Shown here one piece after another: positions 51,417-60,008 of a stretch of 64,000 nucleotides of DNA. Location: NCBI GenBank assembly GCA_963840075.1, contig CAWIXS010000051.1, positions 3,996 through 67,995 of the forward strand, written 5' to 3'. Source of the stretch: AWTP1-13 sp963840075 (GTDB lineage: Bacteria; Pseudomonadota; Alphaproteobacteria; Rhizobiales; Hyphomicrobiaceae). The notes beneath the pieces were generated by a model. It searched no databases, had not been told where the DNA came from, and worked only from the letters and a program-made list of their open reading frames with translations. Position numbers and translations under genes: made by a program. The stretch's first letter is position 1; every line of letters begins with the position of its first letter.

Positions 51417-51606
51417 GCGAAGCTTCCCGGCCGAAGCGGCGTCGGGCCCCGGCCCTCGATGCGCCAAGTCGCGCTTGACCGCCCGGACCGGGTCTGAACC
51501 AATGCGACCGCACCGGGGGAGCTGCGCGAGCCCGAACCGCGCTGCCTCGACCGAACCGCCAACACCAACAGAGCTCGAGCAATCGCGAAGCTCAATCGGA
51601 GGAAAC

Positions 51607-52710
51607 ATGGGCATTCCCGTCCGCGGTGCACCGCGCCGAGCGTCGTGGTGCGCGCTGTGCGCCGCCTTTGCCGGAGTCCTGGCTGTGGTCCTGCCGTGGA
51701 ACGAGGCACGGGCCGACGACATCAGGCTGCGCATCGCCTCCGGCCACCCGGCCGTCAACACCTACGTCAACCTGATGCAGAATTTCTTCGTGCCGGAGGT
51801 GACGAAGCGGGTGGCAGAGCGCACCAAGCACAAGGTGCAGTTCATCGAAGGCTACGGTGGCGCCATGGTGAAGGTCGCCGACACGCTCGAAGGCGTCCAG
51901 TCCGGCATCATCGACGTGGGCGGCTATTGCTTCTGCTTCGAGCCGTCGAACCTGCCGCTGCACGCCTTCCAGGTGATGCTGCCGTTCGGCACCATGGACC
52001 CGGTGGTCAGCGTCAAGCTGGCGCGCGGCGTTTACGACAAGGTGCCGTTCATGAGCAAGGTGTTCGAGGACAAGTACAACCAGGTCCTGATCGCCCTGAT
52101 TGCCGACAACGGCTACAACCTCTCCACCACTTTCGAATGGAACAGCATCGCCGATCTCAAGAACCGCAAGCTCGCCGGCGCCGGCCTCAATCTCAAGTGG
52201 CTGGAGTTTGCCGGCGCGACGCCGGTGCAGTCCTCGCTGCCGGAGGCCTACACCTCGCTGCAGACGGGCGTCTACAACGGCTGGATCATGTTCCCGTCCG
52301 GCGTCGTCAACTTCAAGCTGCACGAGGTGGCGAAGTACTATACCGAGATCGGCTTCGGCGCGATCACCTGGCATGGCCTCACCTTCAACAAGGCGCGCTG
52401 GAACAAGCTGCCGCCCGACGTCAAGGCCATCATCGCGGAGGTGGCGCGCGAGTACGAGGCCCGCACCGGCATGGTGAACCTCGAGAACTATCCCAGGCAG
52501 CTGAAGCAGCTCGAGGCCGCCGGCGCCGACGTGCGCAAGCTGCCCGACAACGTGCGCGTGGACTGGGCGACCTCGCTCAAGGGCTGGCCACAGGAGAAGG
52601 CAGCCGAGCTCGACAAGGCCGGGCTGCCGGCCTCGCAGGTGCTCAAGCTGGCGATCGAGGAAGCCGAGAAGCTGGGCCACAAGTGGCCGGTGCGCTACCA
52701 GGTGAAGTGA
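51607..52710 (+). CDS. dctP: TRAP transporter substrate-binding protein (DctP family)
   Basis: 367 residues from ATG 51607, after GGAGGAAAC. Signal: hydrophobic CALCAAFAGVLAVVLPWNEA then RADD. The mature domain: IRLRIASGHPAVNTYVNLMQ, ADTLEGVQSGIIDVGGYCFC and LAGAGLNLKWLEFAGATPVQ, the last with the DctP alpha-beta hinge; the carboxylate-binding Arg is likely in NRKLAG. It binds an organic acid in the periplasm and passes it to the membrane pair encoded next. Ligand unknown. Confidence 0.92.
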   Translation: MGIPVRGAPRRASWCALCAAFAGVLAVVLPWNEARADDIRLRIASGHPAVNTYVNLMQNFFVPEVTKRVAERTKHKVQFIEGYGGAMVKVADTLEGVQSGIIDVGGYCFCFEPSNLPLHAFQVMLPFGTMDPVVSVKLARGVYDKVPFMSKVFEDKYNQVLIALIADNGYNLSTTFEWNSIADLKNRKLAGAGLNLKWLEFAGATPVQSSLPEAYTSLQTGVYNGWIMFPSGVVNFKLHEVAKYYTEIGFGAITWHGLTFNKARWNKLPPDVKAIIAEVAREYEARTGMVNLENYPRQLKQLEAAGADVRKLPDNVRVDWATSLKGWPQEKAAELDKAGLPASQVLKLAIEEAEKLGHKWPVRYQVK

Positions 52711-52782
52711 GCGCCTGACGCGCACGGCCGCGCCGCGAGGGAAACGCGAAGCGCGGCCGTGCGATGCCGCCTGCGGAAGGGA

Positions 52783-53307
52783 ATGTCGATGCTGGATCGG
52801 ACCCTCGAGTGGATCAGCCGGACGCTGCTCGTCCTGGCCGCGCTGCTCGCGTTCGTGCTGTGCTTCATTGTCGTCACCGACGTGGCGGGCCGCGTGGTCC
52901 TCAACAGCCCGCTCAAGGGCACGCCTGAGATCGTCTCCTACTCCATCGTCGTCATCTGCTACCTGCAGGCGGCCTTTGCCATCCGCAGCGGCGGCATGAT
53001 CAACACGGACGCGTTCACCGCGCACCTGCCTCCGCGCGTGCAGAGCCTGCTTGCGGCATTCGGGGCGCTGCTGGGGGTGGTGCTGTTCGCGATCATCTGC
53101 TGGGGCGGCATCGACGGCGCCGCGCACGCCTGGACCTCGGGCGAGTTCGAGGGCGAGGGCGCGCTGCGCATTCCCGCCTGGCCCGCGCGCTTCGCCATCG
53201 TCGGTGGCACGGCGCTGGCGGCGCTCAGCTATTTCCTGCTGATGCTGCGCAACCTGGACGCTGCGCGACGAGGCGCGGGTCCGGTCGCGCAATCCACCAG
53301 CCACTGA
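52783..53307 (+). CDS. dctQ: TRAP transporter small membrane subunit (DctQ family)
   Basis: 174 residues from ATG 52783 (or 52789). Four TM helices: LLVLAALLAFVLCFIVVTDV, IVSYSIVVICYLQAAFAIRS, LLAAFGALLGVVLFAIICWG and FAIVGGTALAALSYFLLMLR. The usual DctQ features, with RVV and the GxxE near helix 2. It works with the large subunit in the inner membrane. 12 bp before dctM and 72 bp after dctP, thus one operon. Confidence 0.92.
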   Translation: MSMLDRTLEWISRTLLVLAALLAFVLCFIVVTDVAGRVVLNSPLKGTPEIVSYSIVVICYLQAAFAIRSGGMINTDAFTAHLPPRVQSLLAAFGALLGVVLFAIICWGGIDGAAHAWTSGEFEGEGALRIPAWPARFAIVGGTALAALSYFLLMLRNLDAARRGAGPVAQSTSH

Positions 53308-53319
53308 CCGGGGCCCCGC

Positions 53320-54690
53320 GTGTTCGACCCCTGGCAGATGGCGACGCTGATCGGCGTGCTGCTCCTCCTGGTCTTCTCCGGCGTGCACATCGCGGTGGCG
53401 CTCGGCGTCACGGCCGCGCTCGGCATCTATCTGATGCAGGGCGACATCGAGGTCGTGCGCATGTTCGTCTCCAACACCGCCTACGAGGCGCTGCGCGACT
53501 ACGTGTTCGCGGTCATTCCGCTGTTCATGCTGATGGGCGAGTTCCTCGCCAAGTCCGGCGCGGCGACCGATCTGTTCGCGCTCATCAACCGCGTGACGCG
53601 GCGCGTGCCGGGCCGGCTCGGCATCGCCACCGTGCTTGCCAACGCGGTGTTCGCCTTCGTCACCGGTGTCAGCATCGCCGCCGCGGCCGCGTTCTCGCGC
53701 ATCGCCTGGCCCGAGATGAAGCGCCACGGCTACGAGCGCAAGTTCGCGCTCGGCTGCATCGCCGGCAGCGCCTGCCTCGGCATGCTGATCCCGCCGTCGG
53801 TGCTGATGATCGTGTGGGGCGTGCTGACCGAGCAGGCGATCGGCAAGCTGTTCATCGCCGGCATCCTGCCGGGGCTCGTGGTGGTGGCGGCCTACTCGCT
53901 CTACATCCTGTTCGTCGCCGTCACGCGGCCCGAGCGCGTCGGCGAGGCGCGCCAGGTGGCGCGTGCTGCGGGGGCGGCGCCCGCGCCGGCCCCTGTGCCG
54001 TCGGCGGAGGCCGAGCTTATCGACGACGCGAAGCTGCGCGAGGCGATGGTCAGCACGGTGTTCGTGATCCTCCTCATCGTCGGCGTGCTCGGCGGCATCT
54101 GGCTCGGCTTCTTCACGCCGACCGAGGGGGCGGGTGTCGGCGCGGCCATGTCGCTCCTGCTCGCCATCTTCAAGGGCATGCGCGCCCGGGCGATCTTCGA
54201 CGTCATCCTGACGGTGGGGCGGACCTCGGCGCCGCTGCTTCTGCTGCTCGTCATGGCGCAGCTCTACAGCCGCGTGCTGTCGATGACGGGTGTGACCGGC
54301 GCGGCCAAGGCCGTGTTCCTCGGGTCCGGCCTCGACCCCTGGATGATCCTGACCATCATGGTGCTGATCTGGTTCGTGCTCGGCTGCATCATCGACTCGA
54401 TCTCGATCATCCTGCTCACCGTGCCGGTGTTCGCCCCGATCGCCGTGGCGCTGGGCTACGACCCGCTGGCGTTCGCCATCCTCGGCATTCTCGCCATCGA
54501 GACCGGCCTGCTGACGCCGCCGTTCGGCATCCTGGTGTTCACGGTCAAGGCCGCGCTGCCCCAGGAGAATGTCTCCACCGGCGAGATCTTCCTGGGCTCC
54601 ATCCCCTACTGGATCTGCCTGCTGGCCGTGATCGTCGTCATCGCCACCTTTCCGGCGCTCGCGACATGGCTGCCGAACCTCGGCCGCTAG
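53320..54690 (+). CDS. dctM: TRAP transporter large membrane subunit (DctM family)
   Basis: 456 residues from GTG 53320. Twelve or more TM helices with the family stretches PLFMLMGEFLAKSGAATDLF, GSACLGMLIPPSVLMIVWGV, TPTEGAGVGAAMSLLLAIFK and TGLLTPPFGILVFTVKAALP. A Na+-coupled permease of the ion transporter superfamily. A loop rich in Ala/Pro (RAAGAAPAPAPVPSAEAEL) between helices is longer than in many relatives. Completes the TRAP operon. Confidence 0.94.
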   Translation: MFDPWQMATLIGVLLLLVFSGVHIAVALGVTAALGIYLMQGDIEVVRMFVSNTAYEALRDYVFAVIPLFMLMGEFLAKSGAATDLFALINRVTRRVPGRLGIATVLANAVFAFVTGVSIAAAAAFSRIAWPEMKRHGYERKFALGCIAGSACLGMLIPPSVLMIVWGVLTEQAIGKLFIAGILPGLVVVAAYSLYILFVAVTRPERVGEARQVARAAGAAPAPAPVPSAEAELIDDAKLREAMVSTVFVILLIVGVLGGIWLGFFTPTEGAGVGAAMSLLLAIFKGMRARAIFDVILTVGRTSAPLLLLLVMAQLYSRVLSMTGVTGAAKAVFLGSGLDPWMILTIMVLIWFVLGCIIDSISIILLTVPVFAPIAVALGYDPLAFAILGILAIETGLLTPPFGILVFTVKAALPQENVSTGEIFLGSIPYWICLLAVIVVIATFPALATWLPNLGR

Positions 54691-54730
54691 GATTGCTGCT
54701 TCGCGCAGGCCGGGGAGCCGGGGCGCCGGC

Positions 54731-55705
54731 TTATGCGAGCTCGCCCGGGGTGAAGCGGTACTTGCGCGAGCAGAACTCGCAGGTGACGGTGATGCCGCCG
54801 TCCTCCTCGCGCAGCTCGGCGAGCTCGCTCGCATCGAACTGGCGCAGGTACGTCTCGATGCGCTCGCGCGAGCAGCGGCAGGCCTCGGCGAGCCCGGTCG
54901 CCGGCACCACGCGCACGCCCTCCTCGTGGAACAGCCGGTAGAGCAGCCGCTCCGGCGTCAGCGTCGGGTCGATCAGCTCGTGATCCTCGACCGTGGCGGC
55001 GAGGTGGCGCGCGCGGCTCCAGTTCTCGTCGTCCTCGCCTTCCAGCGAGAGGTCGTGGGCCTCGCCCTCGAGCCTGCGCTGCCCGCCCTCGCGCGGCAGC
55101 TGCTGGATCATCAGGCCGCCCGCGCGCCAGCGCCAGGCGCGCCCGCTGCCGTCGGCGGCGGGGCCGTAGTGGCGCGCCACCGCCAGCCGGATGAAGGTCG
55201 GCAGCTGCTCGGACTGGCGGAAATACTCGTGCGCCGCCGCCAGCAACGGCTCGCGGGCGATGGCCACGATGCCCTGGTAGCGGTCCCTGCCGCCGCCGGG
55301 ATCGATGGTCATGGCGAGATGTCCGGAGCCCAGCAGCGCGCCCTGATCGCCGCGTCCCTTCGCTCCGGCGAGGGAGGCGTCGGCCTTGTCGAAGTTGGCG
55401 AAGCCGCGCAGCTTGCCGGGCTGCTCGAAGTCGGCCACCAGGAAGTCGAGCGGGCCGTCGGTCTTGGTCTGCAGGATCAGCTTGGCCGTGCTCTTGAGCG
55501 CGCTGCCCAGCATGGCGGTGAGCACCAGCGCCTCGCCCAGCGCGTAGCTCACGGGCTCGGGATAGGCGTGCCGGGACAGGATGGTGTGCACGAGCGGGCC
55601 GAGCCGGACGACGCGGCCGATCACGTCGGACCTCACCGTGCGGAACGGCAGCACGAGGTCGTCGGCCGGGGCGGTGTCGAGCCTGGTGTTGTCGGCGCTG
55701 AGCAT
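54731..55705 (-). CDS. hslO: redox-regulated chaperone Hsp33
   Basis: 324 residues from ATG 55705. N-terminal Hsp33 fold: GRVVRLGPLVHTILSRHAYP and LLTAML-like ALVLTAMLGSALKSTAKLIL. C-terminal Zn switch: CRCSRERIETYLRQF and ITVTCEFCSRKYRF, four Cys in C-x-C...C-x2-C. Zn is lost on oxidation, which activates the holdase. The ATG shares one base with the argF stop (TGATG), so it is coupled to argF, as often in alphaproteobacteria. Confidence 0.96.
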   Translation of the reverse strand: MLSADNTRLDTAPADDLVLPFRTVRSDVIGRVVRLGPLVHTILSRHAYPEPVSYALGEALVLTAMLGSALKSTAKLILQTKTDGPLDFLVADFEQPGKLRGFANFDKADASLAGAKGRGDQGALLGSGHLAMTIDPGGGRDRYQGIVAIAREPLLAAAHEYFRQSEQLPTFIRLAVARHYGPAADGSGRAWRWRAGGLMIQQLPREGGQRRLEGEAHDLSLEGEDDENWSRARHLAATVEDHELIDPTLTPERLLYRLFHEEGVRVVPATGLAEACRCSRERIETYLRQFDASELAELREEDGGITVTCEFCSRKYRFTPGELA

Positions 55706-56631
55706 CAATCGACCCCGAGGCACCACGCCAGGATGGCCTTCTGGGCGTGCAGCCGGTTTTCCGCCTCGTCCCACACTGCCGATTGCGGTCCGTCGATCAC
55801 CGCGGCTGCCACCTCGTTGCCGCGGTAGGCGGGGAGACAATGCAGGAAAATGGCATTCGGCGCCGCCTTGCGCATCAGCTTCGCGTCTACCGCGTAGGGC
55901 GCCAGCAGCTGCTTGCGGCGCCGCGCCTCGTCCTGCTGCCCCATGGAGATCCAGGTGTCGGTCACCACGCAGTCCGCGCCCGCCACGGCCGCGTCGGGGT
56001 CGTCGGTGACCTCGATGTCGCCGCCGTTGCGCTGGGCCCAGTCGAGGACCGCCCGCTCGGGCTTCAGCGCCGGCGGGCAGGCCAGCGACAGCTTGAAGCC
56101 GAGCCTCGCCGCGGCCTGGATCCAGGACGCCGCCACGTTGTTGCCGTCGCCGCTCCAGGCCACCTTGCGCCCCTCGATCGGCCCCACCCGCTCCTCGAAG
56201 GTCATGATGTCGGCGACGATCTGGCAGGGATGGGTGCGGTCGGTGAGGCCGTTGATGACGGGCACCGTGGCGTGATCGGCGAGCTCCTTCAACGTCTCGT
56301 GCTTGTTGGCGCGGATCATGATGGCGTCGACGTAGCGCGAGAGCACCTTGGCGGTATCGGAGATGGGCTCGCCGCGGCCGATCTGCAGGTCGGTGTGGTT
56401 GAGCGCCAGCGTCTGCCCGCCGAGCTGTCGCATCGCCACGTCGAACGACACGCGCGTGCGCGTCGATGGCTTCTCGAAGATCAGCATCAGCACGGCATCG
56501 GCGATGCCCTGCGGCCTCAGCTGGGCCGGGACGTGCTTGCCCGCCTTCTTCATGGTGCGGCCCATATCGACGATGCGCCGCAGCGTGCGCGCGTCGATAT
56601 GGTCGATATCCAAGAAATGCCGGGGCGCCAT
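55705..56631 (-). CDS. argF: ornithine carbamoyltransferase
   Basis: 308 residues from ATG 56631. Carbamoyl phosphate site EKPSTRTRVSFDVA (S-T-R-T-R), ornithine site motif HCLPAYRG and TDTWISMGQ. Makes citrulline from ornithine in the cytosol, step six of arginine synthesis. 28 bp after argD and 1-bp overlap with hslO: operon argD-argF-hslO. It would be controlled by the leader upstream of argD if that acts as an attenuator. Confidence 0.97.
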   Translation of the reverse strand: MAPRHFLDIDHIDARTLRRIVDMGRTMKKAGKHVPAQLRPQGIADAVLMLIFEKPSTRTRVSFDVAMRQLGGQTLALNHTDLQIGRGEPISDTAKVLSRYVDAIMIRANKHETLKELADHATVPVINGLTDRTHPCQIVADIMTFEERVGPIEGRKVAWSGDGNNVAASWIQAAARLGFKLSLACPPALKPERAVLDWAQRNGGDIEVTDDPDAAVAGADCVVTDTWISMGQQDEARRRKQLLAPYAVDAKLMRKAAPNAIFLHCLPAYRGNEVAAAVIDGPQSAVWDEAENRLHAQKAILAWCLGVD

Positions 56632-56659
56632 GGCGCAAACCTCTCGCGGCCCGGGGTCC

Positions 56660-57913
56660 TCAGGCCGGCTTCGGGAAGCGCGCGAGCGCCCGATCCAGCC
56701 GGCCGATCGCCTCCGCAAGCTCGTCGTCGGCGATGTTGAGCGGGGGCAAGAGGCGCACCACGTTGTCGCCGGCGCCGACCGTCAGCAGCTTCTCCCCGAC
56801 GCACGCCGCGACCACGTCGCCCATCGGCGGCTTCACCTTGATGCCGGTCAGGAGCCCGCTGGCGCGCACCTCATCGATGACGTGCGGGTGGGCGTCCTGG
56901 AGCGCTGCGAGCTGCTGCTTGAAGCGCAGCGCCATGGCCTCGACGTGCTCGAGGAAGCCGGGCTCCAGGATGGCATCGAGCACCGCGCCGGCAACCGCCA
57001 CGGCCAGCGGGTTGCCGCCGAAGGTCGAGCCGTGCGTACCTGCAACCATGCCCTTGGCGGCCTCGTTCGTGGCCAGAACCGCCCCGATGGGAAATCCGCC
57101 GCCGAGGCCCTTGGCCACCGCCATCACATCGGGCTGGATGCCCGCCCGCTCGTGGGCGAACAGCTTGCCCGTGCGGCCCATGCCGGTCTGCACCTCGTCC
57201 AGCACCAGGAGCAGGCCGCGGGCGTTGCAAAGCTGGCGCAGTGCCCGCAGCCACGGCAGCGGTGCCACGTTGACGCCGCCCTCGCCCTGCACCGGCTCCA
57301 CCATGATGGCCCCGGTGGCGGGGCCGACGGCCTTCTCCACCGCCTCCAGGTCGCCGAACGGCACGATGTCGAAGCCGTCCGCCGGCTCGCCGAAGCCTTC
57401 CAGATGCTTGGCGTTGCCGGCCGAGGCGATGGTGGCGAGGGTGCGCCCGTGGAAGGCGCCCTTGAAGGTGATGGTGCGCCACCTCTCCGGCCGGCCGCTC
57501 GCGAAGTGATAGCGGCGCGCCAGCTTGATGGCGCCCTCGCAGGCTTCCGCGCCGGAGTTGCAGAAGAACACCTGGTCGGCGAACGTCGCCTCGCACAGCC
57601 GCTCGGCCAGCCGCTCCTGACCGGCCACACGGTAAAGGTTGGAGCAGTGCCAGAGCTTGCCGGCCTGCTCGCCGAGCGCCGCGATCAGCCTGGGGTGGGC
57701 GTGCCCCAGGGCATTGACGGCAACGCCGCTGGCGAAGTCGAGATAACGCTCCCCGCCGGTCGAGACCAACCACGCCCCCTCGCCCCGCTCGAACACGAGA
57801 TTGGCGCGGGCGTAGGTGGGCATGACGGCAGCCGAGGGGGCGGAGGGTGTTGCCGTGGAGGGCTCCTGCGCCGGGTGTACGGGCTTTGCGGTCTTCGCCG
57901 AAGGGGCGGACAT
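56660..57913 (-). CDS. argD: acetylornithine aminotransferase
   Basis: 417 residues from ATG 57913; an inner ATG at 57823 (MPTYARANLVFERGEGAWL) gives the shorter family-like start and may be the real one. PLP fold type I class III: FFCNSGAEACEGAIKLAR, TITFKGAFHGRTLATIA, LLLVLDEVQTGMGRTG (Asp to PLP N1) and VMAVAKGLGGGFPIGA with the Schiff-base Lys. Makes N-acetylornithine; may also serve lysine synthesis. Its mRNA would begin with a leader containing an Arg-rich mini-ORF and a terminator. Confidence 0.95.
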   Translation of the reverse strand: MSAPSAKTAKPVHPAQEPSTATPSAPSAAVMPTYARANLVFERGEGAWLVSTGGERYLDFASGVAVNALGHAHPRLIAALGEQAGKLWHCSNLYRVAGQERLAERLCEATFADQVFFCNSGAEACEGAIKLARRYHFASGRPERWRTITFKGAFHGRTLATIASAGNAKHLEGFGEPADGFDIVPFGDLEAVEKAVGPATGAIMVEPVQGEGGVNVAPLPWLRALRQLCNARGLLLVLDEVQTGMGRTGKLFAHERAGIQPDVMAVAKGLGGGFPIGAVLATNEAAKGMVAGTHGSTFGGNPLAVAVAGAVLDAILEPGFLEHVEAMALRFKQQLAALQDAHPHVIDEVRASGLLTGIKVKPPMGDVVAACVGEKLLTVGAGDNVVRLLPPLNIADDELAEAIGRLDRALARFPKPA

Positions 57914-57935
57914 GGGGCGGATCTCGCTGTCAGAG

Positions 57936-57966
57936 AAAAATGAAAAAGCCGCGCTTCGAGCGCGGC
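57936..57966 (-). terminator. Rho-independent terminator/attenuator 23 bp upstream of argD
   Basis: On the minus strand: GCCGCGCT-CGA-AGCGCGGC followed by TTTTTCATTTTT. An 8-bp GC-rich stem, tight loop and T-tract. It lies after a short transcript starting near 58053 and before argD, so it would stop the leader transcript unless an antiterminator forms. The leader segment GCGCGGC (58009-58003) can pair with the 5' arm. Confidence 0.85.
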
Positions 57967-57994
57967 GGGGCGTGGCAGACACTGGCTAGGTCCG

Positions 57995-58051
57995 TCATCG
58001 CAGCCGCGCAGCGTTGCCCGCACGTGGCTTGTTGTTAGCTCGCTGACCCAT
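57995..58051 (-). CDS. 18-residue Arg-rich leader peptide (candidate)
   Basis: ATG 58051, TGA at 57997-57995: MGQRANNKPRAGNAARLR, with Arg at positions 4, 10, 16 and 18 (codons CGA, CGT, CGG, CGA). It starts a few bases after the -10 of a good promoter, so the mRNA may be leaderless. It is followed, 29 bp later, by the terminator in front of argD. Peptides like this act as sensors of charged tRNA in attenuators. Alternatively it is an untranslated small RNA or a small basic protein. Confidence 0.4.
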   Translation of the reverse strand: MGQRANNKPRAGNAARLR

Positions 58052-58058
58052 GGGCCGA

Positions 58059-58087
58059 TTTATGGGGCTCTCGCCCAAGAGTGTCAA
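58059..58087 (-). promoter_or_regulatory. promoter for the argD leader
   Basis: On the minus strand TTGACA (58087-58082), a 17-bp spacer and CATAAA (58064-58059). The -35 is full consensus and the spacing ideal. Transcription would start near 58052, just at the mini-ORF. It follows the gcrA terminator, so it is the likely main promoter for argD-argF-hslO. Confidence 0.65.
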
Positions 58088-58142
58088 TGGCGGCGCAGGT
58101 GCTTGCCGCCCCGGCCGGCGCCCCGCAAGCATCCCGACCCGG

Positions 58143-58176
58143 AAAAAACCGGGAGCAACCCCGCTCGTGCTCCCGG
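58143..58176 (-). terminator. Rho-independent terminator of gcrA
   Basis: On the minus strand CCGGGAGCA-(10 bp)-TGCTCCCGG then TTTTTT. A 9-bp stem, 45 bp after the gcrA stop. It isolates gcrA transcription from argD. Confidence 0.88.
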
Positions 58177-58221
58177 TCTTCCCCCGCGTAGTCGGTAGTC
58201 CCGCCGTCGAGGCAGGGCGCG

Positions 58222-58803
58222 TCAGACCGCGGCCGTCTCGTTGGGAACGTCCGGCGCCTGCAGCTCCGGGGTGGCCTTGACCGGGTTGCCAAAGGTGATC
58301 ATCGGGGCGAAATCGCGCTCGCGGCGGCGCGCCTGGGGCGGCTGGAAGGCGCGCCGGGCGTGCACCTCGCAATAGGGCAGGCCCGGGATCTTGTTCTTGC
58401 CGCAGAAGTGGAACTCGGGCTGCTGCGGGTCGCCGATCGGCCAGCGGCAGCAGGATTCGGTCAGCGTCTGAATGTACTTGCGCTCCGCGAGCGGGATCAC
58501 GAGCTCCTCGGCGGGCGGCACGTACGGCTCCATATCGCTCATATAGAGGCTGCGCAGCGGGCTGTTGGCGGCGCTGCCGGGCAGCCGCGGCTTCATCAGG
58601 CGCCGGCCAGCCTGCGCCCGCACGCGCGGCCGGTGCGACTTCATGCGCGAGGTGGTGGCGCGGCCGGAAAGCCCGAGGCGATGCACCTTGCCGATCACCG
58701 CGTTGCGCGTCACCCCGCCCAGGCGGCCGGCGATCTGGCTCGCGGACAGACCGTCTCCCCACAGCTTCTTCAAGACATCGACGCGCTCGTCATTCCAGGT
58801 CAT
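58222..58803 (-). CDS. gcrA: cell-cycle regulator GcrA
   Basis: 193 residues from ATG 58803. N-terminal DNA-binding helices: MTWNDERVDVLKKLWGDGLS and ASQIAGRLGGVTRNAVIGKV-HRLGLSGR. The C-terminal Cys-containing sigma70-binding part: ESCCRWPIGDPQQPEFHFCG then LPYCEVHARRAFQPP. GcrA works with sigma-70 at promoters carrying CcrM-methylated GANTC in alphaproteobacteria. It has its own terminator downstream and a long upstream region. Confidence 0.96.
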   Translation of the reverse strand: MTWNDERVDVLKKLWGDGLSASQIAGRLGGVTRNAVIGKVHRLGLSGRATTSRMKSHRPRVRAQAGRRLMKPRLPGSAANSPLRSLYMSDMEPYVPPAEELVIPLAERKYIQTLTESCCRWPIGDPQQPEFHFCGKNKIPGLPYCEVHARRAFQPPQARRRERDFAPMITFGNPVKATPELQAPDVPNETAAV

Positions 58804-59289
58804 GGCCCTGGTTCTCCTACAATTGACTAACGGCGGAGCCCGACGTCGTGTCGAAAGACGCGCCTTCGACACGATGCAACGCACGCGGAACCCTGCCCTC
58901 ACGGCCGGAGTTGAGCGGGCGTTCGACGCGCTCGAGTGCACGGAACACGCGCGCCGGGCCGGCCGGCGATCGACACAACCGATACTGGGACTGGTACTGG
59001 GAACTCTGACGCCTACGGAGACAAAGGCGGCGCAACGAGGATCAAACACATGATCCGGTCAAGACATGACCGATGCGCCCTACGCGTAGGTTTCTGCGGC
59101 AACTGCCCCCAAATCGCACAAACGCGAGGTGCCGCAGCTGATGGAAGGAAAGTTACTATGAGGTTATCGGCCGTCTCAAGAAGACAGTGCCCCTCGCGTG
59201 CCGATTGAGTATCAAACTGTGGCTCTGCCACAACAGCTCCCGACTCAAGTTGTGGATGAGAGAAAAGAGCCGTTGCGCTCGCGCGAATC
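58804..59289. other. 486-bp region between gcrA and phoB
   Basis: No gene recognised. It presumably holds the gcrA promoter. Moderately AT-rich parts at 59145-59170 and 59205-59260 (ACTCAAGTTGTGGATGAGAG). One GANTC (GACTC, 59250-59254) is seen about 450 bp upstream of gcrA. Confidence 0.45.
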
Positions 59290-59991
59290 TCACCCGGAGG
59301 CGCCGTTGAAGGCATAGCCGGCGCCGCGCACGGTGCGAATGGGGTCCGTGTCGGAGCCGCGGATCAGCGCCTTTCGCAGCCTGCCGACGTGAACGTCGAC
59401 GGTGCGTCCGTCGATGAAGGCATCGCGCCCCCACACCCCGTCCAGCAGCTGCTGGCGCGTCAGCACGCGGCCCGCGTTCTCCATGAAATAGGCGAGCAGC
59501 TTGAACTCGGTCGGCCCCAGCCGCACCTCCCGCGCGCGGCGCGCGACGCGATGCGCGGCGCGGTCCAGCACGATGTCGCCGCGCTGCAGGGTGTCGGAGA
59601 CGCGCTCCGGCGCCGCGCGCCTGAGCAGCGCCTTCACCCGCGCCAGGATCTCGGGCATCGAGAACGGCTTCACCACGTAGTCGTCGGCGCCGGTTGCCAG
59701 TCCGCGCACGCGGTCGGCCTCCTCGCCGCGCGCCGTGAGCATCAGCACCGGGAGGGTGCGGGTCGGCGCGCGCTGCCGCAGCCGCCGGCACAGCTCGATC
59801 CCCGACAGGCCGGGGAGCATCCAGTCGAGCACGACGAGGTCGAAGTGCTCCTCGGCGAGGAGGAGCTCCGCCTCCTCGCCGGTGGCAGCGATCGCCACGC
59901 GGAAGCCCTGGGAGGCCAGATTGTAGCGGACCAGCTCCGCCAGCGCCGGCTCGTCCTCGACCAGGAGAATATGCGTCGCAAGCTCGGTCAC
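59290..59991 (-). CDS. phoB: phosphate regulon response regulator PhoB
   Basis: 233 residues from GTG 59991. Receiver domain: ILLVEDEPALAELVRYNL with acidic pocket, phosphorylated Asp in VVLDWMLPGLSGIELC, Lys in DDYVVKPFSMPEI. C-terminal winged helix (OmpR type): LGPTEFKLLAYFMENAGRVL then TRQQLLDGVWGRDAFIDGRT and VDVHVGRLRKAL. It activates pho-box genes under phosphate limitation. 17 bp after phoU on the same strand. The kinase phoR is not in the window. Confidence 0.96.
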   Translation of the reverse strand: MTELATHILLVEDEPALAELVRYNLASQGFRVAIAATGEEAELLLAEEHFDLVVLDWMLPGLSGIELCRRLRQRAPTRTLPVLMLTARGEEADRVRGLATGADDYVVKPFSMPEILARVKALLRRAAPERVSDTLQRGDIVLDRAAHRVARRAREVRLGPTEFKLLAYFMENAGRVLTRQQLLDGVWGRDAFIDGRTVDVHVGRLRKALIRGSDTDPIRTVRGAGYAFNGASG

Positions 59992-60008
59992 CTGCGAGGT
60001 CCGATCGG

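Noticed and set aside
49020..51761. One 913-residue minus-strand protein
   Set aside because: Only the last 390 residues (from 50192) are the enolase-type enzyme; the rest is antisense to the two-TM gene at 50361-51416.
51592..54834. A 1080-codon minus-strand open frame opposite the TRAP operon
   Set aside because: Translation is His/Arg/Asp-rich and lacks structure; the opposite strand carries three clear TRAP genes.
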